This document shows positions 7,512 through 15,787 of a stretch of 47,402 nucleotides of DNA, one piece after another. The notes below the pieces were generated by a model, which was not told the DNA's origin, made no database searches, and saw only the letters and a program-made list of their open reading frames with translations. Position numbers and translations under genes: made by a program. Every line of letters starts with the position of its first letter. The stretch's first letter is position 1. Origin of the DNA: an uncultured Collinsella sp. (GTDB lineage Bacteria; Actinomycetota; Coriobacteriia; Coriobacteriales; Coriobacteriaceae); NCBI GenBank assembly GCA_900758375.1, contig CAAERJ010000015.1:1-47402 (forward strand). Direction: 5' to 3'.

Positions 7512-8675
7512 CTATTTGATCACGCGCACGCGATACATCGACGGAATTTGCTTGAGCGCCTCGATGGTGCTGCTGTCCAGGTGCTCGTCGGTGTCGAACA
7601 TGGTGTAGGCGTTCTCGCCAGCGGACTCGTTGGTCATACGCTGCACGTTGGCATTGTCCTTGGCCAGGATGGCCGTGATTTGGCCGATCATGTTGGGCAC
7701 GTTGGCGTGCAGGCAAGCGATGCGGCTTGCGGCGCGCGCCTTGCCCATGCTGCAGGCGGGGTAGTTGACGCTGTGCGCGATGTTGCCGTTCTCCAGGTAA
7801 TCCTTGAGCTCGCTGATGGCCATGTCGGCGCAGTTGGCCTCGGCCTCGCCAGTGCCGGCGCCCGAGTGCGTGGTGATAAACGTGTTGGGCATCTTGACGG
7901 TCTTGGGCGTGGCAAAGTCGCAGCTAAACCAGCTCAGCTTGCCCTCACGCAGGGCAGCGTCGACGGCGTCCTCGTCAATGATGGTTTCGCGCGCGTAGTT
8001 GATGAGCACGGCGTCGGGCGCCAGCAGGTTAATCTGCTCGGTGCTGATCATGCCGATGGTGTCGGCCTTGCTGGGTACGTGCACGGTGAGGTAGTCGCAG
8101 CCGCGGCACAGATCCTCGAGCGTGCCCACGCGCTGCACCTCGCGGCTCAGCACCCACGCGTGCTCGACGGAAATGAACGGATCGTAGCCGTAGACATCCA
8201 TGCCCAGATCGACGCAGGCGTTGGCGACCTTGGAGCCTACGTTGCCCAGACCGATAACGCCGATGCGCTTGCCCTTGAGCTCGCGGCCCACAAAGGCCTT
8301 CTTGGCCTTTTCGGCGTCGACCTGAATCTCGGGGTCGTCGGCGTTGTCGCGCACCCAATTCATCGACTGCACGACGCCGCGGCTCGAGAGCACCAGCATG
8401 CCAAGGACGAGCTCCTTGACGGCGTTGCTGTTGGCGCCGGGGGAGTTAAAGACGACGACGCCCTTCTTGGCGTACTCCTCGACGGGGATGTTGTTGACGC
8501 CGGCGCCGCAGCGGGCGATGGCGCGGATGCCCTCGGGCAGCTCGTAGCCGTGCAGGTCGGTCGAGCGCATCAGGATGGCGTCGGCCTCCTCGGCGGTGTC
8601 CACAAACTCGTAGCCCTCGCCAAACTCGACTTTGCCGTCTTTAGTGATGTCGTCGATGGTCTTAATCTTGCGCAT
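7512..8675 (-). CDS. serA: D-3-phosphoglycerate dehydrogenase
   Basis: The 387-residue enzyme catalyses the NAD-dependent first step of serine synthesis, 3-phosphoglycerate to 3-phosphohydroxypyruvate. Visible are 'ARCGAGVNNIPVEEYAKKG', the Rossmann motif 'GKRIGVIGLGNVGSKVAN' near residue 137, and the family's His in 'ITTHSGAGTGEAE'. The C-terminal roughly 75 residues ('RIACLHANVPNMIGQITAIL') form an ACT-type regulatory domain. It is the short form of the enzyme (ACT only, no ASB domain). A TAAGGAG ribosome binding site precedes the ATG. serC lies upstream on the same strand, 69 bases away, forming a serC-serA operon. Confidence 0.95.
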   Translation of the reverse strand: MRKIKTIDDITKDGKVEFGEGYEFVDTAEEADAILMRSTDLHGYELPEGIRAIARCGAGVNNIPVEEYAKKGVVVFNSPGANSNAVKELVLGMLVLSSRGVVQSMNWVRDNADDPEIQVDAEKAKKAFVGRELKGKRIGVIGLGNVGSKVANACVDLGMDVYGYDPFISVEHAWVLSREVQRVGTLEDLCRGCDYLTVHVPSKADTIGMISTEQINLLAPDAVLINYARETIIDEDAVDAALREGKLSWFSCDFATPKTVKMPNTFITTHSGAGTGEAEANCADMAISELKDYLENGNIAHSVNYPACSMGKARAASRIACLHANVPNMIGQITAILAKDNANVQRMTNESAGENAYTMFDTDEHLDSSTIEALKQIPSMYRVRVIK

Positions 8676-8744
8676 GAAAAACTCCTTAGCAGGTTTGGTT
8701 TAAACAGGTGGTTTGAAGTGGCTGGTCGGCCCGCGCGTTGCGGG

Positions 8745-9869
8745 CTAGTTAGATCGCGGGCTCAAACTATGCTGCGCTTCGAAGTCCTTCATGTACGAGG
8801 CCAGGGCCTGCACGTCTTCCATGGTTACGGCGTTATAGACGCTGGCACGCATGCCGCCCACCAGGCGATGGCCCTTGACGTTTTGAATCTGGTGTTCGGC
8901 CGCGCCTGCGACAAAGGCCGCGTCGAGTTCGGTGTCGCCGGTGCGGAATGTGACGTTGGCGATGGAGCGGCTGTCGGCTTGCGTGGTGCCATGGAAAAGC
9001 TCGCTGTGCTCGAGCAGGTCGTAGAGCAGGCTGGCCTTGGCCCAGTTGCGCTCGGCCATGGCGGCGAGTCCGCCGGTCTGCTCCACCCAATGGAACACCT
9101 TGCCGCACACGTAGATGCCAAAGGTGTTGGGCGTGTTGAGCATGGAACCCTTGGCGGCCTGGGTCTTAAGGTCCAGGTACTGCGGCGTCTGCGCAAAGGC
9201 GGGGCCATCTGCGATGAGATCGTCGCGCACGATGACCACGGTCACGCCCGCGGCGCCGGCGTTTTTCTGCGCGCCGGCGTAAATGAGCCCGTAGCGCTCG
9301 ACGTCGAGCGGCTGCGACAGAAAGCAGCTCGAGACATCGGCGACCAGCGGTACGTCGCCGCAATCGGGCAGCTCGTGGTACATGGTGCCAAAGATGGTGT
9401 TGTTCTGGCAGATGTAGACGTAGTCGAGCCCGTCGCCCGCGGCCTCGGCGGCAATGCGCGCGTTGACGTCGGACATGGTGGGAATGCGGTCGAAGTTGGT
9501 GTCCTCGGAGCTCGCGAGCAGTACGACCTCGCCGTACTTGGCGGCCTCCTTGTACGCCTTGTTGGCAAAGTTGCCGGTCACGACGTAGCCGGCGCGGCCG
9601 CAGCGCATGAGGTTCATGGGGATGCCCGCAAACTGCAGCGTGGCGCCGCCCTGCAAAAACAGGACACGGTAGTTGTCGGGGATGCTCAGCAGGCGGCGCA
9701 GGGTTGCCTCGGCGTCGTCGATGATCTGCTGGTACATGCTAGATCGATGGCTCATCTCGAGCACGGACATGCCGCAACCGCGGTAGTCCATCATCTCGTC
9801 GGCGATCTCGGCGAGCACGCTTGTAGGCAGCGCGGCCGGGCCAGCTGAGAAGTTGTGCACACGTGCCAT
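8745..9869 (-). CDS. serC: Phosphoserine aminotransferase
   Basis: The 374-residue PLP enzyme converts 3-phosphohydroxypyruvate and glutamate to phosphoserine and 2-oxoglutarate. The N-terminus 'VHNFSAGPAALP' is diagnostic for SerC, followed by 'SHRSSMYQQIIDDAEATLR' and 'VLFLQGGATLQFAGIPMNL'. 'GLIYAGAQKNAGAAGVTVVI' contains the PLP-binding Lys. The C-terminal 'GHRLVGGMRASVYNAVT' binds the substrate phosphate in family members. The start codon follows GAGGGGA. It is the first gene of serC-serA. On the minus strand a possible extended -10 (TGCTAAAGT, around 9908-9916) lies about 40 bases upstream. No serB phosphatase is present in the window. Confidence 0.95.
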   Translation of the reverse strand: MARVHNFSAGPAALPTSVLAEIADEMMDYRGCGMSVLEMSHRSSMYQQIIDDAEATLRRLLSIPDNYRVLFLQGGATLQFAGIPMNLMRCGRAGYVVTGNFANKAYKEAAKYGEVVLLASSEDTNFDRIPTMSDVNARIAAEAAGDGLDYVYICQNNTIFGTMYHELPDCGDVPLVADVSSCFLSQPLDVERYGLIYAGAQKNAGAAGVTVVIVRDDLIADGPAFAQTPQYLDLKTQAAKGSMLNTPNTFGIYVCGKVFHWVEQTGGLAAMAERNWAKASLLYDLLEHSELFHGTTQADSRSIANVTFRTGDTELDAAFVAGAAEHQIQNVKGHRLVGGMRASVYNAVTMEDVQALASYMKDFEAQHSLSPRSN

Positions 9870-9997
9870 CTTCTAGTTCCCCTCGTAGTCGTTTGAACGT
9901 TCGGGATACTTTAGCACAGTGGAGCGCCAGACGCGACCGCATCACGGTAAAACTCGAGTGCGCCGCTATGATTTACAGGATGGTTACATGGGGGAGG

Positions 9998-10348
9998 CTA
10001 CTTGAGTAGTTTGAATCTACTCAAAGGGTTCTTTCGATGGTCCTCGATTGCCAGGATGCTGATGTTTCGCTGCTCAACATCCACGTGGTAGTACACGCCG
10101 TAGTGCGCGCAAAAGAAGACCCTGCAGTCAATGGGCGGAAAGGCCGCCTGATAGTAGGGGTCGTATTCTTCGCCAAAATAAGGATGCTCGGCTAGGAAGT
10201 CGATGAGGTTGCCGATTCTGGCGTAGACTCGCTCCGAAGGAATCTCGGCATAGGCATAGAATGCCTCGTCAGTTATGACAACATCAAAAGGCTTATCAAG
10301 TTCGTCGAGCTCCGAGTAGAACTCAACGTCTGCGTTATCCAATTTCAT
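9998..10348 (-). CDS. Type II toxin, RelE/ParE superfamily
   Basis: About 116 residues from the ATG at 10348, which overlaps the end of the antitoxin gene by 14 bases, a usual arrangement. The protein has the RelE/ParE layout: an N-terminal helical pair ('SERVYARIGNLIDFLAEHP'), then strands including 'CRVFFCAHYGVYYHVD' and a C-terminal 'NISILAIEDHRKNP', equivalent to the family's 'v-x-V-L-x-I-x-H-x-R' end. Such toxins are mRNA interferases or gyrase inhibitors; which applies here cannot be read from sequence. It is co-transcribed with the upstream antitoxin and sits at the left edge of the accessory island. Confidence 0.8.
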   Translation of the reverse strand: MKLDNADVEFYSELDELDKPFDVVITDEAFYAYAEIPSERVYARIGNLIDFLAEHPYFGEEYDPYYQAAFPPIDCRVFFCAHYGVYYHVDVEQRNISILAIEDHRKNPLSRFKLLK

Positions 10349-10637
10349 GGCGAGCTGCCCTGATGCGATCCGCATCTGCCTTGGCCTGTTTCCAAGGCCG
10401 CACGCGACCGTTCACTAAGTCGTCGTAGCCACGCGTGATGGCTCGCTGAATGCGTTCTTCGCGCTCCTGAATGGCGGATAGTGCGCGCGTCTGCTCGTCA
10501 TAGGCCTCGGCATCCATGACGACAAGCGATGCTGACCCGTTTTTGGTTAGGTAGACGGGCTCTTTGGTTTGGTGGCAGCTATCTGCTATGGAACCAAAGT
10601 TGCGTTGCAGATCGGAAATAGGCTTTACGACAGGCAT
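10335..10637 (-). CDS. Phd/YefM-type antitoxin
   Basis: The 100-residue protein starts 'PVVKPISDLQRNFGSIADSC', followed by 'EPVYLTKNGSASLVVMDAEAYDE', the typical Phd/YefM DNA-binding fold. The charged C-terminal half ('RIQRAITRGYDDLVNGRV') would wrap the toxin. ATG at 10637 is chosen because TAAGGAG lies seven bases upstream; the longer frame to 10691 has no ribosome binding site. Phd-type antitoxins normally repress their own operon together with the toxin. The toxin gene overlaps its 3' end. Confidence 0.85.
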   Translation of the reverse strand: MPVVKPISDLQRNFGSIADSCHQTKEPVYLTKNGSASLVVMDAEAYDEQTRALSAIQEREERIQRAITRGYDDLVNGRVRPWKQAKADADRIRAARHEIG

Positions 10638-10873
10638 ATGAAACTCCTTACATAGAATCATATGTACAATTTTATGACGATTATAGCGCAAAGCTGAATG
10701 AAGGCATGAGTGAGCGGCCCTGCTTGTCCATTTGGTGGCAGAAAGACGTGTATGACGCGCGGCGGGTTCATTTTAATTACCGCGGAGCCGATGAAAGTCA
10801 AACGGGTTCCAAGCGTCCGTGATCGCCGTTCACCGATTAAAACTACCGCTCATCTGCATATGCACAGTTGACT

Positions 10874-10942
10874 TGTTGCTCAACAAAATGTTGCTAAACA
10901 AAAACGCGCGCAAGTGGCGTATTAAGTAATCATTGGCATAAT
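10874..10942 (+). promoter_or_regulatory. Tandem 15-base elements and extended -10 promoter upstream of the giant-gene operon
   Basis: Two adjacent 15-base units, TGTTGCTCAACAAAA (10874-10888) and TGTTGCTAAACAAAA (10889-10903), differ at one base; the first contains the dyad TGTTG-CT-CAACA. An extended -10, TGGCATAAT (10934-10942), follows, with only a weak -35 (GTGGCG, 17-base spacer). The start of transcription would lie near 10949, about 54 bases before the ATG at 11003. The tandem units are placed where an activator, or a repressor acting from upstream, could bind. The rest of the gap from 10692 shows no gene. Confidence 0.45.
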
Positions 10943-11002
10943 TCTTCCTTTTTTCCAATACAGCTAGTGGGTTGATTGGGGAATCTTGGGGGTCGTTTCT
11001 GT

Positions 11003-14000
11003 ATGGATAAAAATGCTACGAGTGCGACAAGCGACTTCGTGAACGTAGACGCGTACTACGAGTCGCTAATTTTGAATGCGGTCGCGCAGGCCGATGCTCC
11101 GTTGCACGAAGCGTTGGTGCGCTCGAACGTATACCGCAGTATTAACGACTCATACGAGCGCGCGCTGGCCCGACTAGTTATAGATGGTGAACTTTTGTAT
11201 GCCAACGGCGAGTACAGCATGGCACCCGATGCGGTCAACGAGGTGGCGGAACCCGCAGAGGAGCCGGTGGCTGCTGATGCCATTGAGCTTGAGGCTGTTA
11301 AAAGCGAAAGTGCCGAGGGCGAAAACACTGGGGACGAAGACGTTGACGGCGCCGTTGTTGATGACGAAAACGTTGAGTCTGAAGAGAATGCGCCCGAGGC
11401 CGACGAGGCCGATATTGTAGAGCTCGATGCCGATGAGCGCGATACCGCGGAACCTGAGACTGTCGAGGTCGCAGCTGAGGAGCCCGTGACGGCTGAGCCC
11501 ACCGCGGGCGACGCGACGGAAGCCGAAGCGGTGGAGCCTGTGGCCGAAGAGGCCGAGGCCGTTGAATCTGTTACTCCTGAGGACCCTGCACCTATGGCTT
11601 GCGGTCTCATTTCGTTGCGTGCAGATTCGACTCTTGACCAGCTGAAGGTTAATGGGCGCAGTTGGCCTATCCCCGTTGCCGTGGGCGTTTCGTATGACAA
11701 GAAGCCGGCCGACGGCTTGTCGCTCATGGGATACGAACTGCCGGTGGAGTCTGTGGCGACCGCCGAACAGCCGGCTGAACAGCAAGAGCCAGTGCGAGCG
11801 GAGCGGCGGGAGCCCGTTCAGCCCGAACGTCCCGAAATCACGCTGTCTTCCGAGCCGCAGCAGCTGACCATTTCCTTCTCCGAAAGTATTGAGACCGCGA
11901 TGGTCGTTGCTGAACCCGAGCCTGCGAACGAGCTTGAGCAGCCCGCGCTTGCGCTCGAGTCTGAACCCGAATCCATTAAAGAGACCGTGACCGTCGGGGA
12001 CCCCGAAGCCGAGATTGCGTCCATTTCCGAATCCGAACCAGAGTCTGAACCTGAACCCGGCGCCATGGCTGCATCTAAGTTTGAGCCTTCCGAGGACGCC
12101 GTTAAAAAGCTCGAGCGTCCCAAGTACCTGAGCGGTTGGGACGACCCGCGCTGTGTGTTTGATACCGAGACCCAGGTTGCTTTCCTCGACAAGCAAGAGA
12201 TTCACGATGTATTTTGCCTCGTGCGCAAGCTGGGCAAGGCTGAGGACGAGGCCTTGCGCATTGCTTTTGAAAAGCAGCTTACTGCCTATGCTTTGCCGCT
12301 ATCTCCGCAGTATCGCGCGCAGGCGCCAGAGCTCGGCAGGCTCTCGGGCAATGCGAAGCTGGCGTTTGACATCTATGGTAATCTGCGCAGCATTGGGCGT
12401 GATTACCGTGCATTTGCCAACATCAAAGGACCGATTAGTGAAACATTCAGCACGGTGTATACGAGTGGCGGCGCGCCGCTTTCGCTGTGGAACCTTTCGA
12501 TTACTCCGGCAATTCAGCGTAAATTAAAATGGACCCTTAAAATCTACGACCTGCCTACGCTGCTCACCTACAATGCTACGGCGTTGCGGAGAAGCGGCCT
12601 TACCTCTTCTGAGGTTGGTTCGATTATCGATGCTCTAAATGAATGGCCATCGGGTCGTTTGCAGCTGGGAAAAACCAAAGACGAAATGGAACTTGCCCGT
12701 CAGGCTGCAATAGGGGGCTGGTATCCAACTGCTGACACGCCCCTCGAGCGCGTCGGGGCAGTTAACCGTCTTGTCGAGAAGACAATTAACCGTCTGCAGC
12801 GTGAAGGCCTTGCCGTAAACGAGCCTTCGTTCCGCTTACTCTTTTGTACCAGGCTGGCGGGTAGGCTTGCGACGGGCGCTAGCGAAGAGGACGCCGTCAA
12901 TTCTGCGCTCATGAGTCTCAAAAGTGAATATCCCGCCTTTAACGCAGCGGCAAAAACGTTTGAGCGCCTAGAGTTTGAACCGCCTCAAGATCGAGAAGAT
13001 ATTGAGGTTGGCGATACGGAAACCACCTGCGAAAATGCCAATGCTGCAGATGGCGTTATTGCATCGACTGATGAAGCTCAACCGGATGGCCAGCTGGATG
13101 CCCAGACAGAAGCGCTTGAAGCGCAGACCGTTCACGAGCCTGAGCAGCCGCCGGCGCAAGATCTTACGTTGGAGCAGGCGCTTGAGCTTGCCATCGACCA
13201 GGACATTGTAAAGTTCAACAGGTGGTTCACGGACCTCGCATACCAGGACCGCACCCTGATGGGCTATATGCTCATCGATGACAAGCCGGCTCGCTGGATG
13301 GATAACCTCGGCAAGTCTGCTTGGAAAATCCGCGAGCGTTACGATGCGCTCATGGCGGGTCGTCCGACGTTTGACATTGATGTCTTTGGCCCGCTCTTTC
13401 ATGCGTACAAGCTGTCCGCTGGGGAGTTCTACAGCTTAACGCGTACCGCGCAACCTGCCTATCTGTATATGACACGCGTGTATGGTCAGGGTACCATGCC
13501 ACTTAAATATGCGGCGGTCGATAAGGACCTTGTGCCGAGTGTTTGCGATGTGGTTCGTGCGTACTTGGCGAGTACGGAAACCGAAAACACCGATGAGCCG
13601 AAGGAGGAGAAGGCCGTAGCTGCGGGTCACGCTGTCGCGTCGGCAACTGAGCCCGAGGCTGAGCCTGAGGTCGAGTCGGCAGTTGCTTTCGAGTTCGTGT
13701 CTAAGCCGACGGCGACTCCCGAGCCGTCGCCTGAGCCCGCCGTTGCCTCCGAGCCCGCTCTCGCCCCAGCCCCGGAACAACCGGCAAAGCCCTTCACCGG
13801 CAAGATCGAAGACCTCACCAAGAAAGGCCCCATGTCCATTGAGGCGTGGCTTGCGTTGCTGCCCGCCGACGATGCCAACCTATTACGCTGGGTCTTTAGC
13901 GATAAGCCGCTTATGGATTACCCGCACAAGCCCGCCGGTCTTGGCCCGCTTCGTCAGCGCCGTGCTGACCTGCTGCGCAACCGGCCGCACCTCGACGAGG

Positions 14001-15775
14001 ACAAATTCGCCCCGTTGTACCAGCGTTATGACCTTACCGAGGATGCGTTCTGCAAGATCACACAGGCATCCCCGATGACTTTTGGCTACCTGAAAGCCGT
14101 TAAGGTATCGAACAAGTTTAGCCTGCGCCTTGCTGCTAACGATCGTACGTTGCCGCAGGAATGGCGCGAGAGGATAGCACAGCTCAACCGCAGGCCTGTC
14201 GCCGATGCGCTTGGGACGCCCGCAGGCACCGAGGCGAGCAACGCTACTCAGCTCGAGCAGATCGCACGCAAAAAGATAGGCAACCTCTCCACGCGCAGCG
14301 TCGCGCTGCGTGCCTTTGCCGAGTCTGGCGCCGTTAGGGAATACCACAACCTTAAAGATTTCCGTAACAGGTACCAGCTGTTTTTGGAAGAGAACAAGTG
14401 CGGCTACAAGATGACGCTCGCACTGCCCTCCGATGACATTCGATGCCTGAACGAGCTGCGCGGTACGCACATGTTCCTGGTTGCGCGTGCCAACAAGATC
14501 CGCGCCTACAAGGTCGACAGCCGCTTTACGTCCGAGCTGCGTCAGATCCTGACGCTCGCCGTGGGACGTAACATCGAGTGCGGAGCGGGTCTTATCATGC
14601 GCGAGAATCAGGAACTGTGCGACCTGTACGACGTCCACGACGACGAGGAGCTCTACGAGATCATCCGATCGTTTGTGCGTCCGGGCTCCGTGCCCGGCTT
14701 GGAGATGGGCTCGACGCCGCTCATTCGCCTGGGCAAAACGGATCGCAAAAACCAAATGGTCGATGTGCTGCGCGATGCGGGTACCGAGCTATCGCGCGAG
14801 GAGTTCGCTCAGCGCTATGCGGAAAAGTACTGCATAGAAACGAAGACGGTTCGCAACAACTACCTGCGTGATATGAACGCATATCTGCGTAACGGCCGCT
14901 ACTCGTATGTCGATAGCAACCTTACGGACGAGCAGCAGCAGTTCATTAAGGACATGCTGACCGAAGATTACGTCTCTTTGCCCTACGTCACGGCAAGCTT
15001 TGCCGCCAAGTTTGGCACTGCGTCCGATCGACTGGTTAACGATCAGTCGCTGGCGCCCCTTGGCCTGGAAATCTCCAGGGATCTCATTGTCAAGGAAGGC
15101 GTGGACCTGCGTCAGTCGTTTACGAACCTGCTTATGTCGCGTGACAGCTTTGCCTATGGTTCTCCGGGCTTTGGCGACGAGGTCATCAACCATCCGGAAT
15201 TTAGGAATGCCATTACGCCGCTGCTGCGCAACTTTACCTTTATCGAGTGCAACCACGATTCGTTTATTTCGCTCAAGCGCTTGAGCGAATCGACAGGTAT
15301 CCGTCGCATTGACCTGGGCAGCTACGCGTGTTCCCTGTTTGCGCGTACAGAGCGCGACGTGCCGTTTACGGTGACGAGTCTGCGTAAGCAGGGCTTTATG
15401 CACAAGCTCGATGCCGTGGTCGACGAGTGCGGTTTTGACAACTCGTTTTATGACTCAATCGTTCTGTACGGCCTGGCTCAAGAGCAAATAAAGCGCACAC
15501 GCTTTAGCGGCGTCTACATGTTTTGTCGCAAGGAGGGGACGTTCTCGTCGGGCGACGCGGTCGAATACGTCGTGAGGCAAAAGGGGCCTATCGAGGTGGG
15601 GGACCTGATCGATGCGTTCCAGGATGATTACGGCGTCGTCATAACCGCAGCCGATATTAACCGAGCGGTCCAGGACAAGGGTCTGTTCTATAACGAGGAC
15701 CTTGACATGGTCATGCTCAGCAAAAGGATGAACGCAGAGTACCTGCGCGAGCTGTACATCAAAAACAACCAATAG
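11003..15775 (+). CDS. Giant multidomain protein (1590 aa) of unknown function, winged-helix-like ends, internal repeats
   Basis: First gene of the island operon; ATG at 11003 follows TTGGGGGT. Residues about 12-73 look like a winged helix ('YYESLILNAVAQADAPLHEAL' onward). Residues 73-366 are mostly acidic, Glu/Ala/Pro-rich linker with a short conserved-looking block near 198-250. A globular region (about 370-655) follows, holding a segment like the RNA polymerase alpha C-terminal domain ('NATALRRSGLTSSEVGSIID'). After another linker come two related units: 'FGPLFHAYKLSAGEFYSLTR' (near 795) and 'FAPLYQRYDLTEDAFCKITQ' (near 1003). The C-terminal 340 residues include another helix-turn-helix-like segment ('EFAQRYAEKYCIETKTVRNN'). 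No catalytic motif was recognised. Inference: a DNA- or RNA-binding scaffold acting with the ParB-like protein and helicase encoded next. Confidence 0.7.
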   Translation: MDKNATSATSDFVNVDAYYESLILNAVAQADAPLHEALVRSNVYRSINDSYERALARLVIDGELLYANGEYSMAPDAVNEVAEPAEEPVAADAIELEAVKSESAEGENTGDEDVDGAVVDDENVESEENAPEADEADIVELDADERDTAEPETVEVAAEEPVTAEPTAGDATEAEAVEPVAEEAEAVESVTPEDPAPMACGLISLRADSTLDQLKVNGRSWPIPVAVGVSYDKKPADGLSLMGYELPVESVATAEQPAEQQEPVRAERREPVQPERPEITLSSEPQQLTISFSESIETAMVVAEPEPANELEQPALALESEPESIKETVTVGDPEAEIASISESEPESEPEPGAMAASKFEPSEDAVKKLERPKYLSGWDDPRCVFDTETQVAFLDKQEIHDVFCLVRKLGKAEDEALRIAFEKQLTAYALPLSPQYRAQAPELGRLSGNAKLAFDIYGNLRSIGRDYRAFANIKGPISETFSTVYTSGGAPLSLWNLSITPAIQRKLKWTLKIYDLPTLLTYNATALRRSGLTSSEVGSIIDALNEWPSGRLQLGKTKDEMELARQAAIGGWYPTADTPLERVGAVNRLVEKTINRLQREGLAVNEPSFRLLFCTRLAGRLATGASEEDAVNSALMSLKSEYPAFNAAAKTFERLEFEPPQDREDIEVGDTETTCENANAADGVIASTDEAQPDGQLDAQTEALEAQTVHEPEQPPAQDLTLEQALELAIDQDIVKFNRWFTDLAYQDRTLMGYMLIDDKPARWMDNLGKSAWKIRERYDALMAGRPTFDIDVFGPLFHAYKLSAGEFYSLTRTAQPAYLYMTRVYGQGTMPLKYAAVDKDLVPSVCDVVRAYLASTETENTDEPKEEKAVAAGHAVASATEPEAEPEVESAVAFEFVSKPTATPEPSPEPAVASEPALAPAPEQPAKPFTGKIEDLTKKGPMSIEAWLALLPADDANLLRWVFSDKPLMDYPHKPAGLGPLRQRRADLLRNRPHLDEDKFAPLYQRYDLTEDAFCKITQASPMTFGYLKAVKVSNKFSLRLAANDRTLPQEWRERIAQLNRRPVADALGTPAGTEASNATQLEQIARKKIGNLSTRSVALRAFAESGAVREYHNLKDFRNRYQLFLEENKCGYKMTLALPSDDIRCLNELRGTHMFLVARANKIRAYKVDSRFTSELRQILTLAVGRNIECGAGLIMRENQELCDLYDVHDDEELYEIIRSFVRPGSVPGLEMGSTPLIRLGKTDRKNQMVDVLRDAGTELSREEFAQRYAEKYCIETKTVRNNYLRDMNAYLRNGRYSYVDSNLTDEQQQFIKDMLTEDYVSLPYVTASFAAKFGTASDRLVNDQSLAPLGLEISRDLIVKEGVDLRQSFTNLLMSRDSFAYGSPGFGDEVINHPEFRNAITPLLRNFTFIECNHDSFISLKRLSESTGIRRIDLGSYACSLFARTERDVPFTVTSLRKQGFMHKLDAVVDECGFDNSFYDSIVLYGLAQEQIKRTRFSGVYMFCRKEGTFSSGDAVEYVVRQKGPIEVGDLIDAFQDDYGVVITAADINRAVQDKGLFYNEDLDMVMLSKRMNAEYLRELYIKNNQ

Positions 15776-15787
15776 GAGGAAACCAAC

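Noticed and set aside
7473..9848. A 791-codon open frame on the plus strand opposite serA and serC
   Set aside because: It is a shadow of the two minus-strand genes, caused by GC-rich codon use; its translation is Val/Ala/Gly/His-rich and matches no family, while serA and serC are unmistakable.
10976..11002. Start of the giant protein at an upstream codon (nine extra residues)
   Set aside because: ATG at 11003 has a better-placed G-rich ribosome binding site; the extra residues show no conserved character.
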